Origin: Clostridiales bacterium | Lineage (GTDB): Bacteria > Bacillota > Clostridia > Oscillospirales > QAMX01 | DNA length: 8,399 nucleotides | Reading direction: 5' to 3' | NCBI GenBank assembly: GCA_012514045.1 | Contig: JAAZBA010000219.1 | Span: forward strand, 1-8,399 | Shown: in pieces, positions 1 through 7,000 of the stretch | How the letters are laid out: each line of letters begins with the position of its first letter | How positions within the stretch are numbered: position 1 is the stretch's first letter | Notes under the pieces: generated by a model | The model's input: the letters and a program-made list of their open reading frames with translations, nothing else | What the model was told of the DNA's origin: nothing | Database searches by the model: none | Position numbers and translations under genes: made by a program

Positions 1-186
1 CGCTCTCACCGTAAGGATAACGAATACTTCTACGCTACACATACCTTTTATTCTTTTAGTGATTTCAAGGCTCAACTTGCTGTTCATCTCCGTAAATATA
101 ACAACTTCCCTATGCGCCCTCTTAACTGGAATTCTCCTAAAATCACTCTCTTTAATTTCTTGCGCCTCGGTGTAACATATCATTGA
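1..186 (+). CDS. Transposase C-terminal end (DDE/integrase-type, IS481-like), 5' end outside the window
   Basis: Frame 1 is open from the first base to a TGA at 184-186 and gives 61 residues with no start codon in the window, so this is the tail of a longer gene. The residues include RSHRKDNEYFYATHTFYSF and, further on, KYNNFPMRPLNW, which match from memory the C-terminal part of the integrase catalytic core in IS481-like transposases of Firmicutes (the region just after the last catalytic Glu). This enzyme would cut and join the ends of its own element. Codons are strongly T-ending (tct, ttt, cct, ctt), unlike the more GC-rich codons of rpsT, proB and proA nearby, which fits a mobile origin. 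The stop codon falls inside a candidate terminal repeat, as is common in compact insertion sequences. Whether the gene is intact cannot be seen. Assignment to a DDE transposase is fairly secure; the exact IS family is less so. Confidence 0.75.
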   Translation, partial: RSHRKDNEYFYATHTFYSFSDFKAQLAVHLRKYNNFPMRPLNWNSPKITLFNFLRLGVTYH

Positions 187-188
187 CA
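169..188 (+). repeat. Candidate right terminal inverted repeat of the insertion sequence
   Basis: The bases ggtgtaacatatcattgaca overlap the transposase stop codon. Read on the minus strand they begin TGTCAATGATATGTTACACC, a TGT-starting end of the kind found in IS481-family elements. The partner end is not in the window, so this is inferred from position and from the TGT/ACA ends; the exact boundary could be several bases off. Confidence 0.35.
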
Positions 189-291
189 AACCAACATAAT
201 GTGTTATTTGACGAGTTTAAGAAATGAATCAGACGATTCCAATGAAATTGCATACGAAAACAAAAAATATCGGGAGGATCGAAAAAAGTAC

Positions 292-320
292 TTGCATTTT
301 AGTATGTGTTATGATAGAAT
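292..320 (+). promoter_or_regulatory. Sigma-A-type promoter for rpsT
   Basis: A -35 box TTGCAT (292-297) and a -10 box TAGAAT (315-320) are separated by 17 bases, and the TG at 312-313 makes an extended -10. Transcription would start near 327, leaving a leader of about 70 bases before the rpsT start. The promoter lies about 100 bases beyond the candidate end of the insertion sequence, so it is probably native to rpsT and not supplied by the element. Confidence 0.7.
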
Positions 321-336
321 AATGTGTACTAGCGAT

Positions 337-360
337 TGTGCGCCGTTTTTGCGGCGTGTA
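337..360 (+). promoter_or_regulatory. Hairpin in the rpsT leader, possible autoregulatory structure
   Basis: CGCCG (341-345) pairs with CGGCG (352-356) around a TTTTTG loop. The RNA stem can be lengthened by G-U and A-U pairs out to 337/360. It lies between the predicted transcription start and the ribosome binding site (AAGGAGGT, 377-384). Many ribosomal protein genes carry leader structures through which the protein limits its own synthesis, but I do not recognise a named S20 leader here. It could equally be a simple stability hairpin. The tract after it (taaataatttta) is not a convincing terminator tail. Confidence 0.3.
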
Positions 361-396
361 AATAATTTTAGATGACAAGGAGGTGGACAACGAACA

Positions 397-657
397 ATGC
401 CAAACATCAAGTCTGCCGAAAAGCGCGTATTGGTTACAGCAAAGAAGACCGCCGAGAACAAGAGAGCCGTGTCAGCTCTCAAGACAGCGCTTAAAAAATA
501 TTCCGCTACAATAGCTGAGGATCCGGCGAATGCCGAAGCCGCTTACAAAGAGACAGCGAAGCAGGTTGACCGTGCCGCTGCCAAGGGACTTATTCACAAG
601 AACACAGCAGCGAGACGTAAGAGCGCCATGGCTCGTGCCCTTAACAGCGCAAAGTAA
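397..657 (+). CDS. rpsT: 30S ribosomal protein S20
   Basis: The 86-residue product begins MPNIKSAEKRV and is rich in Lys, Arg and Ala throughout, with the S20 signature regions near both ends (the KSAEKR start, and GLIHKNTAARRKS around residues 64-76). Length is normal for bacterial S20, about 85-90 residues. S20 is a primary binding protein of the 30S subunit; it folds as a three-helix bundle and contacts 16S rRNA in the body of the subunit and in helix 44. The ATG is preceded by AAGGAGGT at 377-384, a near-perfect anti-Shine-Dalgarno match with a 12-base gap. The gene has its own promoter (292-320) and a strong terminator right after it (724-752), so it appears monocistronic, as is usual for rpsT. 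Nothing is unusual in the protein itself. Confidence 0.97.
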   Translation: MPNIKSAEKRVLVTAKKTAENKRAVSALKTALKKYSATIAEDPANAEAAYKETAKQVDRAAAKGLIHKNTAARRKSAMARALNSAK

Positions 658-723
658 ACCATCAAAAGAGCGTGTGTTTTTTGTCGTGCGTAAATTTGCG
701 CTCCGAAAACGCGAAATCAAGCT

Positions 724-756
724 CCCGCGCCGACACATCGGCGCGGGTTTTTGCTT
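724..756 (+). terminator. Intrinsic terminator after rpsT
   Basis: A perfect 10-base-pair GC-rich stem, CCCGCGCCGA (724-733) with TCGGCGCGGG (738-747), encloses a CACA tetraloop and is followed by TTTTTGCTTTTT. It is a textbook Rho-independent terminator about 65 bases after the rpsT stop. It ends only about 30 bases before the lrgA start. Confidence 0.93.
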
Positions 757-784
757 TTTATTTATATTCAAAGGAAATGATACT

Positions 785-1144
785 ATGCAATATCTCATGC
801 AGTTTGGCATTATCGCCCTGTTCTATTATGCCGGCGAGATCCTCAATTCCCTCATTCCTCTGCCGGTTCCCTCCACCATTTACGGGTTGGCGCTGCTTTT
901 TATTTCTCTTTGCACCGGTGTTGTGAAGCTTTCACAGGTGGAAGACGCGGCTTCGTTTCTTCTTTCTATGATGCCCATTATGTTTGCGCCCTCCGGAGTA
1001 GGTCTGCTGACAATTGTTCCTATCCTTAAGGACAGCTGGGTAGGTATTGTGGTAACAAGCGTTGTCACCACCTTCACCACCCTTCTCATAACGGGTCACA
1101 CGTGCCAGCTTTTGCAGAAGCTTCAGAGGAGTAAAAAATTATGA
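785..1144 (+). CDS. lrgA: CidA/LrgA family holin-like membrane protein
   Basis: The frame is open further upstream, but the start at 785 is chosen because AAGGAAA (771-777) sits 7 bases before it and because the upstream part would read through rpsT and its terminator. The 119-residue product has about four membrane segments (roughly 6-24, 30-48, 58-80, 84-104) and a short basic tail ending RSKKL. The PLPVPSTIYGL stretch (residues 25-35) and MFAPSGVGLL (66-75) match the conserved blocks of the CidA/LrgA family. These proteins work with LrgB/CidB partners in the cytoplasmic membrane. They were first described as holin/antiholin-like regulators of murein hydrolase activity and cell death in Staphylococcus; related pairs in Bacillus subtilis (PftAB) and Streptococcus mutans act in pyruvate transport. 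Which role applies here cannot be read from the sequence. The stop overlaps the lrgB start as ATGA, so the two are translationally coupled. No clear promoter is visible in the short gap after the rpsT terminator. The family call is secure; the symbol lrgA over cidA is by convention. Confidence 0.88.
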   Translation: MQYLMQFGIIALFYYAGEILNSLIPLPVPSTIYGLALLFISLCTGVVKLSQVEDAASFLLSMMPIMFAPSGVGLLTIVPILKDSWVGIVVTSVVTTFTTLLITGHTCQLLQKLQRSKKL

Positions 1145-1839
1145 CGGAGTTTTTCAGTATCATCACCTCATCTATCTTTTTCGGGATCCTTCTCACTATC
1201 GGTACTTTTCGCATCGGACAATGGATCGTAAAAAAGACCGGTATAAAAGCATTTAACCCTCTGCTTACGTCGATCATTCTAACCATTGCCTTTCTCCTCC
1301 TCTTTAAGGTGGACTATGAGGACTACAACAAAGGAGCTTCCTATATTTCCGCTCTTTTAGGGCCTGCCACCGTGGCGCTGGCGGTGCCTCTCTACAAGCA
1401 GGTTAATCTGCTTAAAAAGAACCTTGTTCTGATCCTCATATCCGTAACCGCGGGAGCTGTTAGCGCTGTGGCCGGAGTATATCTCATGTCTAAGCTGTTT
1501 TCCCTTCAGCCTGAGATATTCTACTCGATTATGCCAAAGTCCGTCACTGCCGCCATTGCCTTGGGTATCACCGAGGAAGCTGGGGGCATCGGGGTGCTTA
1601 CCCTGTTTGCCATCACCGTAACCGGCATGACAGGCTCAACCTGCGCTTTAGGGGCATGCAAGCTCTTCGGCATACACGACCGCATGGCTGTAGGTCTCTC
1701 CATGGGCACCTGCGCCCACGCTATAGGCACCTCTGTTGCCCTTGAACGGGGCGAACTCGAGGGGGCTATGTCAAGCCTTGCCATCGTTGTGGCAGGCTTT
1801 GTGACGGTTTTTATCGCTCCTTTTATAGTCTACGTATAA
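1141..1839 (+). CDS. lrgB: CidB/LrgB family membrane protein, partner of lrgA
   Basis: The 232-residue hydrophobic protein has the normal length for LrgB (about 230). Conserved family blocks are present in order: LGPATVALAVPLYKQ (73-87), PKSVTAAIALGITEEAGGI (132-150), and the GTCAHAIGTSVALERGELEG region followed by AMSSLA (189-214). Membrane segments cover most of the chain, with a polar stretch near residues 57-66. The ATG at 1141 overlaps the lrgA stop by four bases, a classic coupling arrangement implying equimolar synthesis and a shared complex. LrgB-type proteins have been described both as antiholin-like factors and as the channel-like subunit of a pyruvate facilitator. In some bacteria the pair is induced by a neighbouring LytTR-type two-component system (LytSR/PftSR), but no such regulator lies in this window. 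No intrinsic terminator is evident between this gene and the proB promoter. Confidence 0.92.
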   Translation: MTEFFSIITSSIFFGILLTIGTFRIGQWIVKKTGIKAFNPLLTSIILTIAFLLLFKVDYEDYNKGASYISALLGPATVALAVPLYKQVNLLKKNLVLILISVTAGAVSAVAGVYLMSKLFSLQPEIFYSIMPKSVTAAIALGITEEAGGIGVLTLFAITVTGMTGSTCALGACKLFGIHDRMAVGLSMGTCAHAIGTSVALERGELEGAMSSLAIVVAGFVTVFIAPFIVYV

Positions 1840-1875
1840 CAGCGCAAAAAAATATGAAAATTTTACTGATTTCCT

Positions 1876-1904
1876 TTGAAATAATATATCCTTTGTGGTA
1901 TGAT
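1876..1904 (+). promoter_or_regulatory. Sigma-A-type promoter for the proB-proA-ATPase operon
   Basis: TTGAAA (1876-1881) and TATGAT (1899-1904) are 17 bases apart, and TGG just before the -10 supplies an extended -10 TGn. The region upstream (about 1845-1870) is A/T-rich and could act as an UP element. Transcription would start near 1911, giving a leader of only about 45 bases. That is too short for a T-box, which controls proBA in some Bacillus species. Confidence 0.72.
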
Positions 1905-1954
1905 ATATGTGTATATAAATATCTATTTTTGCACATGAAAGGTACTGATGCAGC

Positions 1955-2761
1955 ATGGCTAACATGAGGGACGTGCGTCGCGTCGTAGTCAAGGTGGGTA
2001 CGAGCACGCTGACACACGAAAACGGAAGGCTCAATTTCAGAAGAATAGAAAAGCTTGCGAGAACACTGTCCGATTTAAAAAACAATGGGCTTGAAATAAT
2101 ACTTGTAACAAGCGGTGCTGTGGGACTTGGTATGGCTCGTCTCGGGCTTGAGGGCAAGCCAAAGGACATCCGTGTCAAACAAGCTGCCGCCGCGGTAGGT
2201 CAGAGCGAGCTTATGAACATATATTCAAGGATGTTTTCAGAATACGGCTACAAAGTCGCACAGCTTCTTCTCACCAGAGATGTGGCGGACACGGAAGAAC
2301 TGAGGACTAACGTTACCAACACCGTCAACACGCTCATTGACCTTGATATTATCCCCATTGTCAACGAAAACGACACCGTATCCACGTTTGAGCTCAATCA
2401 TATCACCGCCTTCGGAGATAACGACACCCTTTCCGCTGTTGTCTCCGAGCTTTCAGACGCCGACTGTCTTGTAATCCTCTCCGACATCGACGGGCTTTAC
2501 GACGCTGACCCCAGAGAATACGAGGAAGCCAGACTCATCCCCATCGTACGGGAAATAACCGAGGAGATGAAAATGAGCGCCGGAGGCAGCGGCACCAGCA
2601 GAGGTACCGGCGGCATGGCTACAAAGCTTGCAGCCGCAGAAAGCATGATGCGTCAGGGAAAGCTCATGGTCATCGCCTCAGGAGACCGTCCGGAGCTTCT
2701 GTACGACCTTTTTTCCGGCAGAACGGTGGGCACTTTATTTATGCCAAAGGGAGTAAAATAA
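1955..2761 (+). CDS. proB: Glutamate 5-kinase, short form without PUA domain
   Basis: This enzyme catalyses the ATP-dependent phosphorylation of L-glutamate to glutamyl-5-phosphate, the first committed step of proline synthesis, in the cytoplasm. The 268-residue product is a complete amino-acid kinase fold: VVKVGTSTL near the N-terminus (11-19, phosphate-binding Lys13), VTSGAVGLG (51-59), IPIVNENDTVS (133-143), FGDNDTLSA (153-161), LSDIDGLYDADPR (175-187) and GTGGMATKL (217-225, nucleotide-side loop). The chain ends shortly after the kinase domain, so the C-terminal PUA domain of about 90-100 residues found in the E. coli type (about 367 residues) is missing; such short forms are known in streptococci and lactococci. 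The ATG at 1955 is preceded by AAAGG at 1938-1942. An in-frame ATG at 1964 is too far from that site to be preferred. The stop lies one base before proA, so the two are co-transcribed and probably coupled, as expected for enzymes that hand over a labile intermediate. Confidence 0.95.
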   Translation: MANMRDVRRVVVKVGTSTLTHENGRLNFRRIEKLARTLSDLKNNGLEIILVTSGAVGLGMARLGLEGKPKDIRVKQAAAAVGQSELMNIYSRMFSEYGYKVAQLLLTRDVADTEELRTNVTNTVNTLIDLDIIPIVNENDTVSTFELNHITAFGDNDTLSAVVSELSDADCLVILSDIDGLYDADPREYEEARLIPIVREITEEMKMSAGGSGTSRGTGGMATKLAAAESMMRQGKLMVIASGDRPELLYDLFSGRTVGTLFMPKGVK

Positions 2762-2762
2762 C

Positions 2763-4001
2763 ATGAACAGCATAGAAATCCTTGCCGCACGGGCAAAGAA
2801 AGCCTCAAGGGTGCTTTCAAACGCCGGAAGCGAGACAAAGAAAAACGCGTTAGGGCTCATTTCCTCCGCTCTTTGGGAGCAGAGAGAGAAAATAATCGAG
2901 GCAAACCTCAAGGATATTGAAGCAGGCATTCAAAACAATATGCGTCAGGGACTTATCGACAGGCTGAAGCTTGACGAGAAGCGCATCCGCTCCGCTTGCG
3001 ACGGTGTGATCTCCATCGCGGGGAACAGCGATCCCATAGGTAAAGTGGATTCCATGTGGACGCTGCCTAACGGACTCCGTATTGGCAAAAGAAGGGTTCC
3101 CCTTGGCGTTGTGGGCATCATCTACGAGGCAAGACCCAACGTAACCGCCGACGCTGCCGCTCTATGTCTTATGACAGGCAACGCATGTGTCCTGAGAGGC
3201 GGTAAGGAAGCTATCAACTCAAATATCGCCATTTCCGATATTATGAGAGACGTTATTGCTAAAGCGGGGCTTCCCGCCGATTGCATTACTCTTGTCACCG
3301 ACACCACAAGAGAAAGCTCCATGCAGATGATGAAGGCAAACGGCCTTATCGATGTGCTGATCCCCAGAGGCAGCGCCGGGCTTATCAGCGCTGTGGTGGA
3401 AAACGCCACAGTTCCCGTCATCGAGACCGGTATCGGCATATGCCACACCTATGTGGACGAGGGAGCGGATCTAAATACAGCTCTCGACATAGTAGAAAAC
3501 GCCAAGTGTTCCCGTCCCTCCGTATGCAACGCCTTGGAGGTGCTGTTAGTGGCGGAGAGCGAAGCGGCAGAATTTCTGCCCATGGTGAGAGATAGACTCA
3601 AATCGGTGGAGTTCAGGGGCTGCGAAAAGACATTAAAGATTATCGACTGCGTTGAAGCCTCTGGGGAGGATTTTCGCACAGAATTTTTGGATTATATCAT
3701 GGCAATCAAGATCGTTTCCGGTATAGACGAAGCCATTGAGGAGATTAATATCAATGGAAGCGGCCATTCTGAAGCGATTGTTACAAACAGCTATCAGCGA
3801 AGCGAGAGATTCTTAGCGGAAGTTGACGCTGCGGCGGTTTTCGTAAACGCCTCAACCCGCTTCACCGACGGAGGCGAATTCGGATTCGGCGGCGAGATAG
3901 GCATCTCAACCCAGAAGTTCCACGCAAGAGGTCCCATGGGACTTTCCGAGCTTACATCATACAAGTATATCATCTACGGCAGCGGACAGATTCGAGTGTA
4001 A
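2763..4001 (+). CDS. proA: Glutamate-5-semialdehyde dehydrogenase (gamma-glutamyl phosphate reductase)
   Basis: ProA reduces glutamyl-5-phosphate with NADPH to glutamate-5-semialdehyde, which cyclises spontaneously to pyrroline-5-carboxylate, the substrate of ProC (not in this window). The 412-residue product has the standard family length and the aldehyde dehydrogenase fold. Visible signatures are the PLGVVGIIYEARPNVT block (113-128), GNACVLRGGKEA (139-150), VPVIETGIGICHTYVD (217-232) and the catalytic-cysteine motif RPSVCNALE with Cys255. FGFGGEIGISTQKFHARGP (373-391) is the conserved C-terminal block. AAAGGGAG at 2746-2753, inside the end of proB, lies 9 bases before the ATG at 2763. The gene follows proB by one base and precedes the ATPase by 12, so it is the middle gene of a three-gene operon. 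No truncation or unusual residues are seen. Confidence 0.97.
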   Translation: MNSIEILAARAKKASRVLSNAGSETKKNALGLISSALWEQREKIIEANLKDIEAGIQNNMRQGLIDRLKLDEKRIRSACDGVISIAGNSDPIGKVDSMWTLPNGLRIGKRRVPLGVVGIIYEARPNVTADAAALCLMTGNACVLRGGKEAINSNIAISDIMRDVIAKAGLPADCITLVTDTTRESSMQMMKANGLIDVLIPRGSAGLISAVVENATVPVIETGIGICHTYVDEGADLNTALDIVENAKCSRPSVCNALEVLLVAESEAAEFLPMVRDRLKSVEFRGCEKTLKIIDCVEASGEDFRTEFLDYIMAIKIVSGIDEAIEEININGSGHSEAIVTNSYQRSERFLAEVDAAAVFVNASTRFTDGGEFGFGGEIGISTQKFHARGPMGLSELTSYKYIIYGSGQIRV

Positions 4002-4013
4002 GGGGGATAAGGT

Positions 4014-7000
4014 ATGGACTGGTACAAAAAAAGCATAGACGAAGTTCTGCGGGAGCAGAACACATCCTCCGGGGGGCTTACCGATTTCAATGCCTCACAC
4101 AGAATTGAAAAGTACGGCGAGAACAAACTCCCCGAGGGCAAGAAAAAGAGCCTCGCCTCCAAAATATGGGAGCAGATAAGCGATTTTCTTATTATTGTGC
4201 TTATTATTGCGGCGGCTGTTTCTGCCATTTTAGGCGAATATCTGGACAGCGGCGTAATCCTTGCAATTGTAGTGCTCAACGCCACTCTTGGCATTATTCA
4301 AGAAGGTAAGGCGGAGAAAGCGCTTGAGTCACTTAAAAAAATGACTGCCCCCACCGCCAAGGTCATCCGTGATGGTCAGGCAAAAGAAGTTCCGGCTGCG
4401 AGTCTTGTGCCCGGCGACATAGTGGTTCTTGAGACGGGGGACATTGTCCCCGCAGATATGCGCCTTATCGAGTCATCGAACCTGAAAGTCGACGAGTCCT
4501 CCCTTACCGGTGAAAGTGTGCCGGCAGATAAGAACGCTAACGACATTCCCCCCGAAAATTCCGGCATAGGCGACAGGACAAATATGTGCAGCATGGGTAG
4601 CGTTATAAGCTACGGCCGCGGCAAAGGCTGTGTTGTAGCTACAGGACTTAAAACCCAGATAGGTCAGATTGCCGGAAAGCTCGCGACTATAAAGGAGGGG
4701 GATACTCCTCTTCAGAAAAATCTCTCAAAGCTGGGCAAATTATTAAGCATCGTATGTCTCGCGGTCTGCGCTGTTGTGTTTATACTTGGCTTCCTTCGCC
4801 AGGGCGCTGATGGTGGCAATATCATGAATATGTTCATGATCTCTGTAAGCCTCGCCGTGGCGGCGATACCCGAGGGACTTCCAGCGGTGGTAACCATCGT
4901 ACTGGCTCTCGGTATGAAGCGTATGGTTTCAAGAAACGCCATTGTGAAGCGGCTTTTGGCAGTGGAGACTCTCGGCTCAGTAAGTGTTATCTGCTCCGAC
5001 AAAACAGGCACCCTCACCCAGAACGAGATGACCGTCAGGTTCGTATGGTCCGGCGGACGTATGTTTAAGGTAACGGGCACAGGCTATGAGCCCGAGGGAG
5101 AGTTTACCGATCTTCAGGACAAGCCTGTGGACGTGTCCCGCTTCAGAAGCCTTGCCATGACGCTCACCGGCGGCGCTCTCTGTAACGACGCAGAGCTTGT
5201 GTATGGCAGCGACGGCGTATCCATTACAGGTGATCCCACCGAAGGCGCTATCATCACGGCGGCGGCAAAGGCGGGGCTTTCAAAAAACGACCTGAACGAC
5301 ATATTCCCCCGCTTCACAGAACTCCCCTTTGACTCCGAACGGAAGATGATGACCACGTTCCACAAAGGCAGTCTCTACCCCATATCATATACAAAAGGCG
5401 CTCCTGATATTGTTATTTCCAGATGTGCGCATATCGATCTGGACGGACAGATTCTTCCTTTCACTGATGAACTGCGTCAAAGGGCAATAGAGCTCAACTC
5501 CATGATGGCCAGCCAGGCTCTTCGTGTGCTGGCTGTGGCATATCGTGAACATAAGCAGGTTCCCTCAGATTCCTCAAGTTATGCAATTGAAAACGACATG
5601 ATCCTCCTGGGACTCATCGCCATGAGCGATCCCCCAAGACCCGAAGCCGCCGAGGCAGTGAAGAAATGCCGCACTGCGGGTATCCGTCCCGTGATGATAA
5701 CAGGCGACCATAAGGATACAGCGATAGCCGTAGCAGAAGAGCTTGACCTCATGCGGGGAGGTGACGGTGTGCTCACGGGCGCGGATGTGAGCCGTCTCTC
5801 AGACGAGGAGCTTCGCAGAGCAGTGAAAACCACCGCGGTTTACGCCAGAGTATCACCTGAGGACAAGGTTAGGATTGTATCCGCTCTCAAGGCCAATGGT
5901 GAGATAACCGCCATGACAGGTGACGGAGTAAACGACGCTATGGCTCTCAAGCACGCCGATATAGGTGTGAGCATGGGTATCACCGGTACGGATGTTGCAA
6001 AGAGTACCGCCGATATGGTGCTTACAGATGACAACTTCGCTTCTATAGTGTCTGCCGTTGAGGAGGGCAGAATAATCTACGCAAACATCAGGAAGTTTGT
6101 AAGCTTCCTTCTCTCCTGCAACATCGGCGAGATTCTCATTGTCTTCTTCGCTATTTTGTTTAATCTCCCCATACCACTTACAGCAATCCAGCTTCTGTGG
6201 CTCAACCTCGTCACTGACAGCTTCCCGGCTCTTGCACTCGGAAATGAGCGCGCGGAGCGCGACATAATGAGAAGCCCCCCCCGAAGCAAAAACTCTCAGA
6301 TTATCGACCTGCGCATGGCCATCTCCATCTGTTTCCAGGCTGTTGTTCTGGCTGCCACTGTCCTGTGCGGTTATGTGTTCGCAAGAAATAACGGCGCTCA
6401 AAGAGGGCTCACGGGAGACGCTCTTGTCTCCTATTCCCAGACAATTGCCTTTGCTCTTCTCATCTGCTGTGAGCTTCTCCGCTCTTTCTCCTGCCGCAGC
6501 GAAAGGACACCTCTCCTTCGCATGGGTATCGCCACTAATATGAAGTTGGTATACTCCGTACTCGGTGCCTTTGTGCTTCTGCTCTGCTCAATTTATATTC
6601 CCTTCCTGCGTCCGCTGTTCAAGACGGTTCCACTCTCCCTCGGGGATTGGCTTATAATCATAGTAGGCTGCTTCATCCCCCTTGTAATGGGTGAGCTTTA
6701 CAAGGCTTATGTGGTACCAATTCTTGAGAGAAACATAAAATCTCTTTCGGAGCCTCTCATGAAACCCTCCGAAGTCCCGGCAAGAAGCAGCAAAAAAGGT
6801 ATAATGAGCATGTTTGGCGGCAAAGATCCAACCCAGTTTGATGACATCGAGTCCGCGCCTGCTAATGCAGAAATCCCCAAAGAGGAAATCTCTGTGCCGG
6901 ATTCTCTTGCGGAGAAAATCTCTGACGAAGAGACGATTATGGATATTCCTGAGACAGAACTTGACCAGGTTATTTTTGAGGAAGCATCCTCTGAGGAAGT

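Noticed and set aside
341..372. Leader hairpin followed by taaataatttta considered as a transcription attenuator.
   Set aside because: The T-run is broken and separated from the stem, so termination is unlikely; kept only as a possible regulatory hairpin.
199..375. Open frame of 58 codons on the plus strand between the transposase and rpsT (starts MCYLTSLRNE).
   Set aside because: It has no ribosome binding site, runs straight through the rpsT promoter and leader hairpin, has no recognisable family features, and ends just before the rpsT Shine-Dalgarno. Best explained as chance in non-coding DNA.
530..784. Upstream extension of the lrgA frame to an ATG at 530.
   Set aside because: It would overlap most of rpsT in another frame and translate through the terminator hairpin. 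The start at 785 has a well-placed ribosome binding site and gives the family's normal length.
1840..1875. Possible terminator after lrgB.
   Set aside because: The stretch is A/T-rich but no stem of useful length with a T-run can be formed; more likely an UP element of the proB promoter.
5853..6401. Minus-strand open frame of 182 codons inside the ATPase.
   Set aside because: It is antisense to the conserved hinge and M5-M7 region. Its composition is what the reverse of a well-conserved gene gives, and no independent signals support it.
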